NCBI RefSeq assembly: GCF_016612535.1
Contig: NZ_JAENXS010000001.1
Span: 620,001-684,000, forward strand
DNA: 64,000 bases
From: Bradyrhizobium diazoefficiens
GTDB lineage: Bacteria > Pseudomonadota > Alphaproteobacteria > Rhizobiales > Xanthobacteraceae
Direction of reading: 5' to 3'
The translations under genes were made by a program, and so were the position numbers. The notes beneath the pieces were generated by a model that was given only the letters and a program-made list of their open reading frames with translations, did no database searches and was not told where the DNA came from. Positions 19,471-28,524 of the stretch are shown piece by piece; within the stretch, counting starts at the first letter, position 1; each line of letters opens with the position of its first letter.

Positions 19471-20814
19471 ATGAGGAACGACATCACACGTCGTGATGCC
19501 TTGGCGCTGGGCCTGTCCGCTGCAACGGTCGCTGCCACAGGTGTTGCAGCGCACGCTCAATCCGCGATCAAGGCTGCCGACGTCCCCGCACCGAAACTGC
19601 CGATCGAGAAGGGCGCAACGCTCCGCATGCTGCGGCCGGTGCGCTTCGTCCAGGCCGACGAGGACGTGTTCCGCGCCAATGCGGCAAAATTCACCAAGGA
19701 CACCGGGGTCGAGGTCAAGGTCGATTTCGTCGGCTGGGAGGACATCAACCAGCAGACCGCGGTCACCGCCAATTCCGGCGCCGGCCCCGACATCATCATC
19801 GGCTTCTCCGACGCTCCGCATATCTATGTCGACAAGCTGATCGAGCTGACCGATGTCGCCGACTATGTCGGCAAGCGTTACGGCGGCTGGCTGCCGCTGG
19901 CGCAGCGCTACGGCAAGAAGAACAAGAGCGACACCTGGATCGGTCTGCCGTTCGGCGCCAGCGGGGGGCCACTGGTCTACCGCAAATCGATCCTGCAATC
20001 GGTCGGCTTCGACAAGGTGCCGGAAGACCATGCCGGCATCCTCGACCTGTGCCAGAAGCTGCAAAAGGCCGGCAAGCCGGCGGGCTTCGCGCTCGGCAAC
20101 GCCAAGGGCGACGGCAACGGTTTTGCGAACTGGGCGCTGTGGTCGCACAACGCGGCCCTGCTCGACGAAGAGGGCAACCTCACCATCAACAGCAAGGAGA
20201 CGATTGCCGCGCTGAACTGGGTCAAGCAGCTCTACCCGACCTTCATCGCCGGGACGACGTCCTGGAATGACGTCAGCAACAATCGCGCCTATGCCGCGCA
20301 GGAAATCGCGCTGACCGCCAACGGCGTCTCGCTTTATTTCTCGCTGAAGAAGGATCCGGCGACCAAGGCGATCGCCGACGATACCGAACATCAATTGCTG
20401 CCGAAGGGGGTGGCCAAGATCTCGCCGATGGCGGGCCTTACGCTGAACGCCATGGTGTTCAAGCACAGCCAGTATCCCAACGCCGCAAAGGCCTTCCTCC
20501 AATATATGCTGGAAAAGGACCAGTACGAGCCGTGGCTCAACGCCAACTCCGGCTACTGGGCCCAGCCGCTCGCCGCTTATGCCGACGCCGCCGTGTGGTC
20601 GCAAGACCCCAAGGTGAAGCTGTTCAAGGACACCATGAACAGCACCTATTACGACGGTTATGCGGGCCCGATCTCGACGGCGACCGGCGCCGTCAGCGCC
20701 GACTACGTGCTGATCCAGATGTGCGCGTCGGTTGCCACCGGCGCCGCGACGCCGGAGGCCGCGGCTGCCGAAGCCGAGCAGCGCTGCAAGCGGTATTTTA
20801 GGCGGCAGAAGTAG
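19471..20814 (+). CDS. ABC importer substrate-binding protein, family 1 (sugar type), Tat-exported
   Basis: 447 aa. The signal begins RNDITRRDALALGLSAATVA with a twin-arginine motif and ends near AHAQS, so Tat export is likely. The mature protein has the extracellular solute-binding family 1 layout (VEVKVDFVGWEDI, GAGPDIIIGFSDA). It would deliver a carbohydrate or polyol to the two permeases encoded downstream at 20951 and 21900. GGGAGGAA precedes the ATG. The repeat at 20830-20917 separates it from the permeases. Ligand unknown. Confidence 0.9.
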   Translation: MRNDITRRDALALGLSAATVAATGVAAHAQSAIKAADVPAPKLPIEKGATLRMLRPVRFVQADEDVFRANAAKFTKDTGVEVKVDFVGWEDINQQTAVTANSGAGPDIIIGFSDAPHIYVDKLIELTDVADYVGKRYGGWLPLAQRYGKKNKSDTWIGLPFGASGGPLVYRKSILQSVGFDKVPEDHAGILDLCQKLQKAGKPAGFALGNAKGDGNGFANWALWSHNAALLDEEGNLTINSKETIAALNWVKQLYPTFIAGTTSWNDVSNNRAYAAQEIALTANGVSLYFSLKKDPATKAIADDTEHQLLPKGVAKISPMAGLTLNAMVFKHSQYPNAAKAFLQYMLEKDQYEPWLNANSGYWAQPLAAYADAAVWSQDPKVKLFKDTMNSTYYDGYAGPISTATGAVSADYVLIQMCASVATGAATPEAAAAEAEQRCKRYFRRQK

Positions 20815-20829
20815 CGACCGACAGCGCGG

Positions 20830-20917
20830 CCGTCATTGCGAGGAGCGAAGCGACGAAGCAATCCAGACCGCAGCCGCGGAGACAGACTGGATTGCTTCGC
20901 TTCGCTCGCAATGACGG
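20830..20917. repeat. Palindromic repeat, family B, between binding-protein and permease genes
   Basis: CCGTCATTGCGAG at the left end and CTCGCAATGACGG at the right end are perfect reverse complements, and the inner arms GAAGCAATCCAG and CTGGATTGCTTC also pair. It lies within an ABC operon, 16 bp after the binding-protein gene and 33 bp before the first permease ATG. Confidence 0.85.
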
Positions 20918-20950
20918 CGTGGTGACTTTTAACGACAGGACAACGCCCTG

Positions 20951-21907
20951 ATGTCCGTGACCACCCTCTCCTCTCCTGCACTCGCACAACGGCAGCCATC
21001 GTGGCTGGTGCGCCTGTTCGACTACAAGCCATTTCTGGTCGTGATGTGCCTCGCGCCCGCGATCGGGCTGCTCGCGGTGTTCCTGACCTATCCGCTGGGG
21101 CTCGGCATCTGGCTCGCCTTCACCGACACCACGATCGGCCGGAAGGGCATCTTCGTCGGCCTCGATAATTTCCAGTATCTGCTCACGGACTCCCTGTGGT
21201 GGAACGCAGTGTTCTACAGCGTGATCTACACGGCGATCGCGACCTTCGGGAAATTCGCGCTCGGCTTCTGGCTCGCGCTGCTGCTCAACAACCATTTTCC
21301 GTTCAAGAGCCTGTTGCGCGCGATCATCCTGCTGCCCTGGATCGTGCCGACCGTACTCTCGGCATTGGCGTTCTGGTGGATCTACGATCCGCAATTCTCG
21401 ATCATCTCCTACCTGCTGGTCGACGTGCTGCATTGGCGCACGAGCAATATCGACTTTCTCGGCTCGCCCTGGCCAGCGCGGTTTTCGCTGATCGCCGCCA
21501 ACATCTGGCGCGGCATTCCCTTCGTCGCGATCTCGCTGCTGGCTGGCCTGCAAACCATCTCGCCCTCGCTCTACGAAGCCGCGATGCTCGACGGCGCCAG
21601 TTCCTGGCAGCGCTTCCGCTACATCACCTTTCCGATGATGATGCCGATCCTCGCCATCGTCATGACCTTCTCGATCATCTTCACCTTCACCGACTTCCAG
21701 CTGGTCTACGCCATCACCCGCGGCGGTCCCGGCAATTCGACCCATCTGCTGGCCACGTTGGCGTTCCAGCGCGGCATTGCCGGCGGCGAGCTCGGCGAAG
21801 GTGCGGCGATCGCGGTGTCGATGATCCCGTTCCTGGTGTTCGCGACGCTGTTCTCCTATTTCGGCCTGGCGCGCCGCAAATGGCAGCAGGGAGAGGCCAA
21901 TGACTGA
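20951..21907 (+). CDS. ABC importer permease, MalF-like
   Basis: 318 aa with six hydrophobic segments and the permease EAA loop (YEAAMLDGASSWQRFRYITF) that docks the ATPase. This is the inner-membrane partner of the binding protein at 19471. Its end overlaps the next permease by 8 bp, indicating translational coupling. No ATPase subunit is encoded within this cluster. The ATG follows AGGACAACGCCCTG, a moderate ribosome site. Confidence 0.92.
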   Translation: MSVTTLSSPALAQRQPSWLVRLFDYKPFLVVMCLAPAIGLLAVFLTYPLGLGIWLAFTDTTIGRKGIFVGLDNFQYLLTDSLWWNAVFYSVIYTAIATFGKFALGFWLALLLNNHFPFKSLLRAIILLPWIVPTVLSALAFWWIYDPQFSIISYLLVDVLHWRTSNIDFLGSPWPARFSLIAANIWRGIPFVAISLLAGLQTISPSLYEAAMLDGASSWQRFRYITFPMMMPILAIVMTFSIIFTFTDFQLVYAITRGGPGNSTHLLATLAFQRGIAGGELGEGAAIAVSMIPFLVFATLFSYFGLARRKWQQGEAND

Positions 21908-22802
21908 CACCGTTACGCGAGCCTCGGCCGTCGCCAATGCCAAAGCCGCACCCGACACCATGGCCTGGGATTCCGGGCTGCGCCGCCTGATGATGATCTA
22001 TCTGCCGCTCGGCTGCTTCGTGCTGATCCTGCTGTTTCCGTTCTACTGGATGGCGATCACGTCGTTCAAGCCCAACGCGGAGCTGATGAATTACAAGGAG
22101 CACAATCCGTTCTGGATCACCTCACCGACGCTGGCGCACATCAAGCACCTCTTGTTCGACACCGACTATCCACGCTGGCTATGGACGACGATGCTGGTCG
22201 CGATCGGGGCGACCACGCTGTCGCTGATCGCGAGCACGTTAGCTGCTTACGCCATCGAGCGGCTGCGCTTCCGCGGCAGTCCCTATGTCGGCCTCGGCAT
22301 TTATCTCGCCTATCTCGTGCCGCCGTCGATCCTGTTCATCCCGCTCGCTACCGTGGTGGTGCAGTTCGGCCTGTTCGACTCGCCGCTGGCGCTGATCCTG
22401 GTCTATCCGACCTTCCTGGTGCCGTTCTGCACCTGGCTCCTGATCGGCTATTTCAAGTCGATCCCCTACGAGCTCGAGGAATGCGCGCTGGTCGACGGCG
22501 CCACGCGGCTGCAGATCCTGCGGCGGATCACGCTGCCGCTGGCGGTGCCCGGGCTGATCTCGGCCGGCATCTTCTCCTTCACGCTGTCCTGGAACGAGTT
22601 CATCTACGCGCTCGCCTTCATCCAGAGCGGCGCCAACAAGACCGTGCCGGTCGCGATCCTGACCGAGCTCGTCACCGGCGACGTCTACCAGTGGGGCGCG
22701 TTGATGGCGGGCTCGCTGCTCGGCTCGCTGCCGGTTGCGATCTTCTACTCGCTGTTCGTGGATTACTACGTGTCCTCGCTGACCGGTGCGGTAAAGGAGT
22801 AA
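21900..22802 (+). CDS. ABC importer permease, MalG-like
   Basis: 300 aa with about six membrane helices. The EAA loop reads LEECALVDGATRLQILRRIT, with the conserved Gly of the DGA motif, and the C-terminus SSLTGAVKE is typical of the MalG group. It forms the second half of the transmembrane channel with the upstream MalF-like permease and overlaps its stop by 8 bp. GGGAGAGG lies just upstream of the ATG, within the preceding gene. Confidence 0.92.
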   Translation: MTDTVTRASAVANAKAAPDTMAWDSGLRRLMMIYLPLGCFVLILLFPFYWMAITSFKPNAELMNYKEHNPFWITSPTLAHIKHLLFDTDYPRWLWTTMLVAIGATTLSLIASTLAAYAIERLRFRGSPYVGLGIYLAYLVPPSILFIPLATVVVQFGLFDSPLALILVYPTFLVPFCTWLLIGYFKSIPYELEECALVDGATRLQILRRITLPLAVPGLISAGIFSFTLSWNEFIYALAFIQSGANKTVPVAILTELVTGDVYQWGALMAGSLLGSLPVAIFYSLFVDYYVSSLTGAVKE

Positions 22803-22887
22803 CCGCCGCCTGCGGCGTTCGGCCCGGCTTCACAAATCTGCAATCAGCGATCCGCATAACGCGTGCGTCCGCCAACAGGAGACGCAC

Positions 22888-24243
22888 ATGCGCGCGACTT
22901 TTCTTGCCTCCGTCGCAACGATCATTCTCACCGCGAGCACCGCGCTCGCGCAGAGCGAAGGCGAATTTCCGGCCAAGCTCGCCGGGCACGTGGTGATGCC
23001 GGCCGCGACCTTCATCGACGCGCCGGCCGATGCGCCGCCCGATCTCAAGACCTCGGGCAAGTACACCACCGGCAAGCGCGTCGACGCGCTCGGCACGGTG
23101 ATGGGCAAGTCCGCCGAGCGCCCGACCGGCATCTCGCTGCCGTTCAAGGGCCAGCCGCTGCAGGGCCATTCCGGCATCAAGACCATGCCCGACGGCACCT
23201 TCTGGGTCATCACCGACAACGGCATGGGCGCGCGCGCCAATTCGATGGACTCGATGTTGTACCTGAACCACTACAAGATGGATTGGGCGAGCGGCAAGAT
23301 CGAGCGGCAGGAGACGATTTTCCTGCACGATCCCGACAAGAAGGTGCCCTTCCGCATCGTCCACGAGGACACCGAGAGGCGCTATCTCACCGGCGCCGAC
23401 TTCGACACCGAAGGTTTCCAGATCATCGGCGACACCTTCTGGATCGGCGACGAGTTCGGCCCCTACATCCTGAAGGCCGACAAATCAGGCAAGATCCTCG
23501 CAATGTTCGAGACCATCGCCGACGGCAAGACGGTGCGCTCGCCCGACCATTGGGCGGTGGCGACCCCGAGCGCGCCGGGGGCGACCTACACCAACGTCAA
23601 CCTCCGCCGCTCCAAGGGCTTTGAGGGCTTTGCGTCGTCGAAGGACGGTAAATTCCTCTACGGTCTGCTCGAGGGACCGCTGTGGGATGCCGACAAGAAG
23701 GATTGGGAGCGGGTCGACGGCAAGGAAGCCTCGCGCATCCTCGAATTCGACGTCGCCGCGGAAAGGTTCACCGGCCGCTACTGGCAATATGTGTTCGAGC
23801 AGAACGGCAACGCCATCGGTGACTTCAATATGATCGACCCGAGCGCCGGCCTCGTCATCGAGCGCGACAACGGCGAAGGCACGGCCGACAAGGCCTGCCC
23901 GGCGGGTACCCGCGGCGAGAACTGTTTTCCGGATATCGCCAAATTCAAGCGCGTCTACAAGATCGAGCTGTCGGACGCCAATGTCGGCAAGCCCGTGCGC
24001 AAGATCGGCTACATCGACCTCTTGAAGATCCAGGATCCCGACAAGAACGCGCGCAAGCCGCTCAATGACGGCGTCTACACCTTCCCGTTCTTCACCATCG
24101 AGAACGTCGACCGCGTCGACGAGAGCCACATCATCGTCGGCAACGACAACAATTTGCCGTTCTCGTCGAGCCGCGATCCCAACAAGGCCGACGACAACGA
24201 GTTCGTGCTGCTCGACGTCGCGGACTTCCTGAAGGCGAAGTAA
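22888..24243 (+). CDS. Secreted esterase-like/phytase-like domain protein
   Basis: 451 aa with a Sec signal peptide (MRATFLASVATIILTASTA, cleavage near ALAQS). The body matches the phytase-like beta-propeller family annotated as esterase-like activity of phytase, with characteristic stretches SGIKTMPDGTFWVITDNG, GDTFWIGDEFGPYIL and HIIVGNDNNLPFSS. It would act in the periplasm or outside, perhaps on phosphorylated or esterified sugars. It follows the ABC permeases by 85 bp in the same direction and may supply the transported substrate; that link is inferred. AGGAG precedes the ATG. Confidence 0.85.
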   Translation: MRATFLASVATIILTASTALAQSEGEFPAKLAGHVVMPAATFIDAPADAPPDLKTSGKYTTGKRVDALGTVMGKSAERPTGISLPFKGQPLQGHSGIKTMPDGTFWVITDNGMGARANSMDSMLYLNHYKMDWASGKIERQETIFLHDPDKKVPFRIVHEDTERRYLTGADFDTEGFQIIGDTFWIGDEFGPYILKADKSGKILAMFETIADGKTVRSPDHWAVATPSAPGATYTNVNLRRSKGFEGFASSKDGKFLYGLLEGPLWDADKKDWERVDGKEASRILEFDVAAERFTGRYWQYVFEQNGNAIGDFNMIDPSAGLVIERDNGEGTADKACPAGTRGENCFPDIAKFKRVYKIELSDANVGKPVRKIGYIDLLKIQDPDKNARKPLNDGVYTFPFFTIENVDRVDESHIIVGNDNNLPFSSSRDPNKADDNEFVLLDVADFLKAK

Positions 24244-24268
24244 GGCCCGGCTCTTTCTCCCACGCGCT

Positions 24269-24371
24269 GTGTCATCGCCCAGCTTGACCGGGCGATCCAG
24301 TACGCCGAGACGCCTGTATGAGACGGAGAGGTCGCGGCGTACTGGATGCCCCGCCTGCGCGGGGCATGACA
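24269..24371. repeat. Palindromic repeat, family C
   Basis: TGTCAT at the left and ATGACA at the right frame internal arms GATCCAGTACGCC and GGCGTACTGGAT, with GC-rich hairpins in between (GCCCCGCCTGCGCGGGGC). It lies between the phytase-like gene and the convergent response-regulator gene. The bases 24372-24507 after it hold nothing I recognise. Confidence 0.75.
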
Positions 24372-24507
24372 GGGGAGGAAGAGTGAGGCGGGTAAGAACT
24401 AGCCCGACGGCACGATCACGGCAACTGATCTTCGATCGCAGCACGAATCGGGAAATCGTGGCCGTTGCGAACGCGTCATCGCGCCGCGGCAGCGAGGAAG
24501 TCGAACC

Positions 24508-25128
24508 TCAGACCTGGTCGGGCGAGCCCTGGCCGAAAATACGGCGGAGCAGATCCGTCACGTTGCGAGCGCCGGCCTTCTTCAGGATGCTGGCGCGATA
24601 ACCCTCGACGGTGCGAGCGCTCAGACGCATCCGCCGGGCGACTTCCTTATTGGTCAGGCCGGCCGCGAGATGCGCCAGCACGTCGGCTTCGCGCGCGGTC
24701 AGCGGCTCGCAACTGGGCAGCCAGCGCTGCCGGCTTGAATCGGGCTGGGCGGACTCGTCGATGGCGGCATCGATCCGGTCGACGACGTCGTGGGTACGAA
24801 ACGGCTTCTCGATGAAGTCGGCCGCGCCGCTCCTGATGGCATCGACCGCCATGGCGATGCTGCCGTTCGCCGACGTCACCAGCACCGGCGCCATGCAATT
24901 TTCCTCGCGCAAGCGCCTGAGCACGTCGAGCGCGGAGCGATCCGGCGGCATCTCCAGCAGCACGCAGGCCGGCATCCGCGTCTTCGCTTCCGACAGCAGC
25001 GATGCGCCGTCGGCAAAGCAGATCACGTCATAAGCGCTCTGTTGGAGCGCGTTGGACAATTGTTCGCGGGAGGCGGCGTCAGTATCAATGACGAATACCT
25101 CACCCTTGGAAAGCATGTTCCCCGGCAT
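24508..25128 (-). CDS. FixJ/LuxR-type response regulator with Glu at the phospho-acceptor position
   Basis: 206 aa. The N-terminal receiver-like domain (VFVIDTDAAS) aligns with FixJ-type receivers: Thr85 and Lys108 (in FIEKPF) are in place, but the position of the phosphorylatable Asp is Glu59 (CVLLEMPP), and the acidic pair is D-T-D. The C-terminal LuxR helix-turn-helix is complete (LTAREADVLAHLAAGLTNKE, then ARTVEGYRASILKKAGARN). It may be constitutively on, or controlled without phosphorylation. No sensor kinase is adjacent. Divergent from the AraC gene at 25335. Starts at 25116 or 25128 are both possible; the earlier frame to 25215 is not supported. Confidence 0.85.
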   Translation of the reverse strand: MPGNMLSKGEVFVIDTDAASREQLSNALQQSAYDVICFADGASLLSEAKTRMPACVLLEMPPDRSALDVLRRLREENCMAPVLVTSANGSIAMAVDAIRSGAADFIEKPFRTHDVVDRIDAAIDESAQPDSSRQRWLPSCEPLTAREADVLAHLAAGLTNKEVARRMRLSARTVEGYRASILKKAGARNVTDLLRRIFGQGSPDQV

Positions 25129-25334
25129 AATCCCGATCCAGCAATATGTCTTGGTCAAATGAAATGGGACGGCCGCGGGGCCAACCGCCCTGCCGCGCCG
25201 CCATGAGCACGGCATTCGCGCCAGTGCTTCGTTCTTCCTTATGTATGTTCCACCCTGTTCCCGGATTTGACGGACCGGGACAGAAACTTTACATTTCGGG
25301 ACATCTGCGGGAATGGCTGACAGGAACGGGTCGC

Positions 25335-26372
25335 ATGACCGACCTCATTCGCAGCGCAGGCTTGAGCTATTACCCGGAGGTCGCCCGGTCGGTCGGGCTC
25401 GACCCCAAACAGATGATGCGCAAGGCCAGGCTGCCGCTGGCCATCCTTGACACGCCCGATACTCCCATCGCGGTCGCAAGTCTGCGTCGCTTGCTCGAAT
25501 TGTCGGCAGAGGCGTCCGGTGCCGAAGATTTCGGCTTACGGCTCGCCGAGCGCGGCGGCCTGACCAATTTCGGCGCGGTCGGCCTGATCGTGCGCGAGCA
25601 GGCGACCGTCGGCGAGGCGATCGAAGCGTTCTCCCGCTTCATCCATATCCATCACGATGGCATGAAGCTCGACGTGACGCGCGACAACCAAACCGTCACC
25701 ATCACGCTGCAGCTGCGCGGGAGGCAGCCGACCGCATCCCGCCAGTCGATCGACATGGCACTCGGCAGTGTCCACCGCATCATTCAGTCGCTGTTCGGCA
25801 GCGACTGGCGGCCGCAGGAGGTCCACCTGCACTATCCGCCGCCGCAGGACCGCCAACGCTATCGCGAATTCTTCGGCTGCCGCGTGATTTTCAACGCGGA
25901 GAAGGACGCGATCCTGCTGTCGGTCCACGACATGGAGCGGCGGATCCCGAGCGCTCATCCCCTGATCGCGCGTTATCTGCGCAAGCGGATCGAGGCGATC
26001 GAAAATCGGCCGGCAAGCTGGGAGGAAAAGGTCGACGAGGTGGTGCGCAGCCTGCTCGCGGGCGGCGACTGCACCGTCGAACGCGTCGCCGAGCATCTCG
26101 CCTGCACCCGCCGCACCATCCACCGTCATCTCGCCGAAGCCGGCACCAGCTTCTCGGCCATTCTCGACGCGCAGCGCGCCGATCTCGTGATCCAGCTGAT
26201 CGAGGACCCCGCCCGGCCGCTCGCGGATATCGCCGTACAGCTCGGCTTCTCTGCGCAGAGCGCCATGGCCCGCTGGTTCCGCGGCCGCTTCGGCTGCACC
26301 ATCACCGACTGGCGCAAGGGCGTCCGGCCGCTGGCGCAGCCTGACAGCTTAGCGTCGGCATCAGCCGCTTAA
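25335..26372 (+). CDS. AraC-family transcriptional regulator
   Basis: 345 aa. The N-terminal region (GLSYYPEVARSVGLDPKQM) matches the arabinose-binding-like domain found in OruR/ArgR-type AraC regulators, and the C-terminal 100 residues form two helix-turn-helix motifs (VERVAEHLACTRRTIHRHL, and IAVQLGFSAQSAMARWFRGR). The ATG at 25335 has AGGAACGGG about 8 bp upstream; the frame is open to 25146 but the added residues look random. It ends 3 bp before the convergent nnrS stop. Its effector and targets are unknown; involvement in nitrogen-oxide metabolism is only suggested by position. Confidence 0.85.
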   Translation: MTDLIRSAGLSYYPEVARSVGLDPKQMMRKARLPLAILDTPDTPIAVASLRRLLELSAEASGAEDFGLRLAERGGLTNFGAVGLIVREQATVGEAIEAFSRFIHIHHDGMKLDVTRDNQTVTITLQLRGRQPTASRQSIDMALGSVHRIIQSLFGSDWRPQEVHLHYPPPQDRQRYREFFGCRVIFNAEKDAILLSVHDMERRIPSAHPLIARYLRKRIEAIENRPASWEEKVDEVVRSLLAGGDCTVERVAEHLACTRRTIHRHLAEAGTSFSAILDAQRADLVIQLIEDPARPLADIAVQLGFSAQSAMARWFRGRFGCTITDWRKGVRPLAQPDSLASASAA

Positions 26373-26375
26373 GAC

Positions 26376-27593
26376 TCAGCGCGCTGGAGCCGGCACGCCC
26401 ATGATGGCCAGTGCACGCCGGCGGCTGCCGGCGAGCAACGGGCCGAACGCGGCTGCAAAGCCGAGGAACGCGACAATCCAGCCGCAGGCCGCAATGTGCA
26501 GCAGCACATCGCTATACGCGGGCAAGACGACGGCAGAGACCCGCGCCAGTGCCGCGATGATGATCGCGGCATAGATGGCTTGCGTCGCCGGCGATGCCGT
26601 CAGCGCCTGTCCGGTATGGCCGAGGCTCGCGCGCGTCATCACCGCCAGCGTCATGGTTCCGGCCGCGCCCGTCATCCAGGCGTGAATGCCGGCGCTCGGC
26701 GGCAGTACGCCGAAGGCGGCCAAGGCGTTCAGGAGGAAACCGAGCGGCACGAAGGTGTAGCCGACGTGAAGGATCACGAGCAGCCGCTCGCGCAGCGTGC
26801 GATCGCCAGCCCAACGCGCAAGCCGCACCAGGTGCAAGGCGCCGACGAGCGCCATCACCACGCCGGTGATCATGTTTAACGGCGTCACGATCCACGCGAT
26901 GAGCGTCAGCGCACTCAATCCGATCACCGCGCCGTCGAAACGTCCGAACGGCACCGGCAGGCGGCCGGGATTGAACTTGACCAGCCAGTTGCGGGTGAAG
27001 CTCGGGATGATGCGGCCGCCGATCAACGCGATCAACAGCACGACCACGCTGATTCCGACGCGAATGCTGACATCGGCTGCACCTTCGTAATGCGCTTCGA
27101 GATGGAAGGCGACGTTGCCGGCGAACAGCCCCAGCACGAGCACCACCACCGGCAGATTGCGCCAATTGCCGCCCGCCAAGATCTCGCGGGTTGCGGCGGC
27201 GACGACCAGCGCCAGGAAGGCGGCGTCGAGGAGAAGCGCGAACGCCCAGCCGATCTCGGCGGACAGTGCCACCGCGGCGCGTCCGGCGAGCCAGACCACC
27301 AGCAGCGCGCCCAGCGAACTCCCCTGGATCGGCAGCCGTCCGGTCCAGTTCGGGATCGCCGTGAACAGGAACCCGGTGATGACAGCGGGCAGGAAACCAA
27401 AGAGCATCTCGTGGACATGCCAGTCCCGCGGCACGAAGGCCGATGTCATCGACAGCTCGCCATAAAACATCGGCAGCCAGACCAGGATCGACAGCCCTGT
27501 CTGGATCGCGGCGAGCAGGAAGAACGGCCGAAAGCTGTTCGCGAACAGCGGCCAGCCCTGAAAATTACGGGATCGGGCGCCAGCCATGGGCAA
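26376..27593 (-). CDS. nnrS: NnrS-family membrane protein, NO resistance
   Basis: 405 aa and about twelve hydrophobic helices. The start GWPLFANSFRPFFLLAA and the segment DWHVHEMLFGFLPAVITGFL are characteristic of NnrS, a heme- and copper-containing membrane protein that protects cells against nitric oxide and nitrosative stress during denitrification. A TTG-N8-CAA box lies 67 bp upstream of the start, between it and divergent nnrR. Its 3' end nearly abuts the AraC gene. Family assignment is clear from the length and motifs. Confidence 0.93.
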   Translation of the reverse strand: MPMAGARSRNFQGWPLFANSFRPFFLLAAIQTGLSILVWLPMFYGELSMTSAFVPRDWHVHEMLFGFLPAVITGFLFTAIPNWTGRLPIQGSSLGALLVVWLAGRAAVALSAEIGWAFALLLDAAFLALVVAAATREILAGGNWRNLPVVVLVLGLFAGNVAFHLEAHYEGAADVSIRVGISVVVLLIALIGGRIIPSFTRNWLVKFNPGRLPVPFGRFDGAVIGLSALTLIAWIVTPLNMITGVVMALVGALHLVRLARWAGDRTLRERLLVILHVGYTFVPLGFLLNALAAFGVLPPSAGIHAWMTGAAGTMTLAVMTRASLGHTGQALTASPATQAIYAAIIIAALARVSAVVLPAYSDVLLHIAACGWIVAFLGFAAAFGPLLAGSRRRALAIMGVPAPAR

Positions 27594-27660
27594 CTCCTGC
27601 GAATTTGGACCGTTACTTGGATAGTCACTTGGAAAAATACTGCCGCCCGGCCGGCCCGTT

Positions 27661-27674
27661 TTGCGCTATCGCAA
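27661..27674. promoter_or_regulatory. FNR/FixK/NnrR-type box between nnrS and nnrR
   Basis: TTGCGCTATCGCAA: TTG, 8 bases, CAA. It is a perfect palindrome. It lies 67 bp from the nnrS start and 52 bp from the nnrR start, suitable for activating both divergent genes. Confidence 0.75.
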
Positions 27675-27726
27675 ACACCAGGACGATTGCAGGTGCCATC
27701 ACACTGCCGAGCGCCAAGGAGGCAGA

Positions 27727-28437
27727 ATGGCCAAGGTCGACACATCGCTGGTTGCGCATCTGCCGCTGTTTGCCGGCGTCAAGCCCGAGGATCTCGACGA
27801 GATTCTGCGCGAGGCCCGCTCGGCGCGCTATCCCAAGAACAGCGCCATTTTCGAGCAGGGCGCGGATGCGCAATCCTTCTTCCTGCTGCTGCACGGCCAT
27901 GTCCGCGCCGCCAAGACCACGCCGAGCGGCGAACAGATCGTGGTGCGCTATGTCGCACCCGGCGAGACCTTCGGGCTCGCAATGGCGATCGGAGCGGCGC
28001 ATTATCCGGCGACCGCGATGGCGGTCGACGACAGCGTGGCGCTGATCTGGCCGACTTCGGCCTGGCCGAGGCTGATCGAGCGATTTCCGGCGCTTGCTGC
28101 CAACACGATGCAGACCGTCGGCAAGCGGCTCCAGGAGAGCCACACCCGCATCCTGGAAATGTCGACCCAGCAGGTCGAGCAGCGCGTCGCGCACGCGCTG
28201 CTGCGGCTCGCCAGCCAATCCGGCAAGAAGCTCGACCACGGCATCGAGATCGACTTCCCGATCAGCCGCCAGGACATCGCGCAGATGACCGGCACCACGC
28301 TGCACACCGTGAGCCGAATCCTAAGCGGATGGGAGCAACAGGGCCTCGTCGAGAGCGGTCGCCAGCGCATCATCCTGCGCGAGCCGCACCGGATCGTCGT
28401 GCTGGCGGAGCGGAACCCGGACAGCGGCGCGGCCTGA
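27727..28437 (+). CDS. nnrR: Crp/Fnr-family regulator, NnrR type
   Basis: 236 aa. An N-terminal cyclic-nucleotide-binding-like beta-roll (YPKNSAIFEQGADAQSFFLL) is followed by a Crp-type helix-turn-helix; the recognition helix is GTTLHTVSRILSGW. It lacks the N-terminal cysteine cluster of true Fnr, so it does not hold a 4Fe-4S cluster in the usual way. NnrR proteins activate nitrite and NO reductase genes in response to NO, generally binding TTG-N8-CAA, which is present at four sites nearby, including its own promoter. The ATG has a strong AAGGAGG ribosome site. NnrR is inferred from context and the recognition helix. Confidence 0.85.
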   Translation: MAKVDTSLVAHLPLFAGVKPEDLDEILREARSARYPKNSAIFEQGADAQSFFLLLHGHVRAAKTTPSGEQIVVRYVAPGETFGLAMAIGAAHYPATAMAVDDSVALIWPTSAWPRLIERFPALAANTMQTVGKRLQESHTRILEMSTQQVEQRVAHALLRLASQSGKKLDHGIEIDFPISRQDIAQMTGTTLHTVSRILSGWEQQGLVESGRQRIILREPHRIVVLAERNPDSGAA

Positions 28438-28443
28438 CCATAG

Positions 28444-28486
28444 GGGTGAGGGCACTTCCGCTTGCGGCGAAAGCTCTCCCTCACCC
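28444..28486. terminator. Hairpin between convergent nnrR and DUF1858 genes
   Basis: GGGTGAGGG (28444-28452) and CCCTCACCC (28478-28486) form a perfect 9-bp outer stem, with further pairing inside (CTTCCGC and GCGGCGAAAG). It sits directly after the nnrR stop and before the end of the opposite gene; probably a bidirectional terminator or REP-like repeat. Confidence 0.45.
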
Positions 28487-28524
28487 GGGACTCCGCACGC
28501 GCCCCGCGCAGATTCCGATTCCCC

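Noticed and set aside
25146..25334. N-terminal extension of the AraC regulator
   Set aside because: The codons before the ATG at 25335 have no family similarity and the ribosome site is at the later start.
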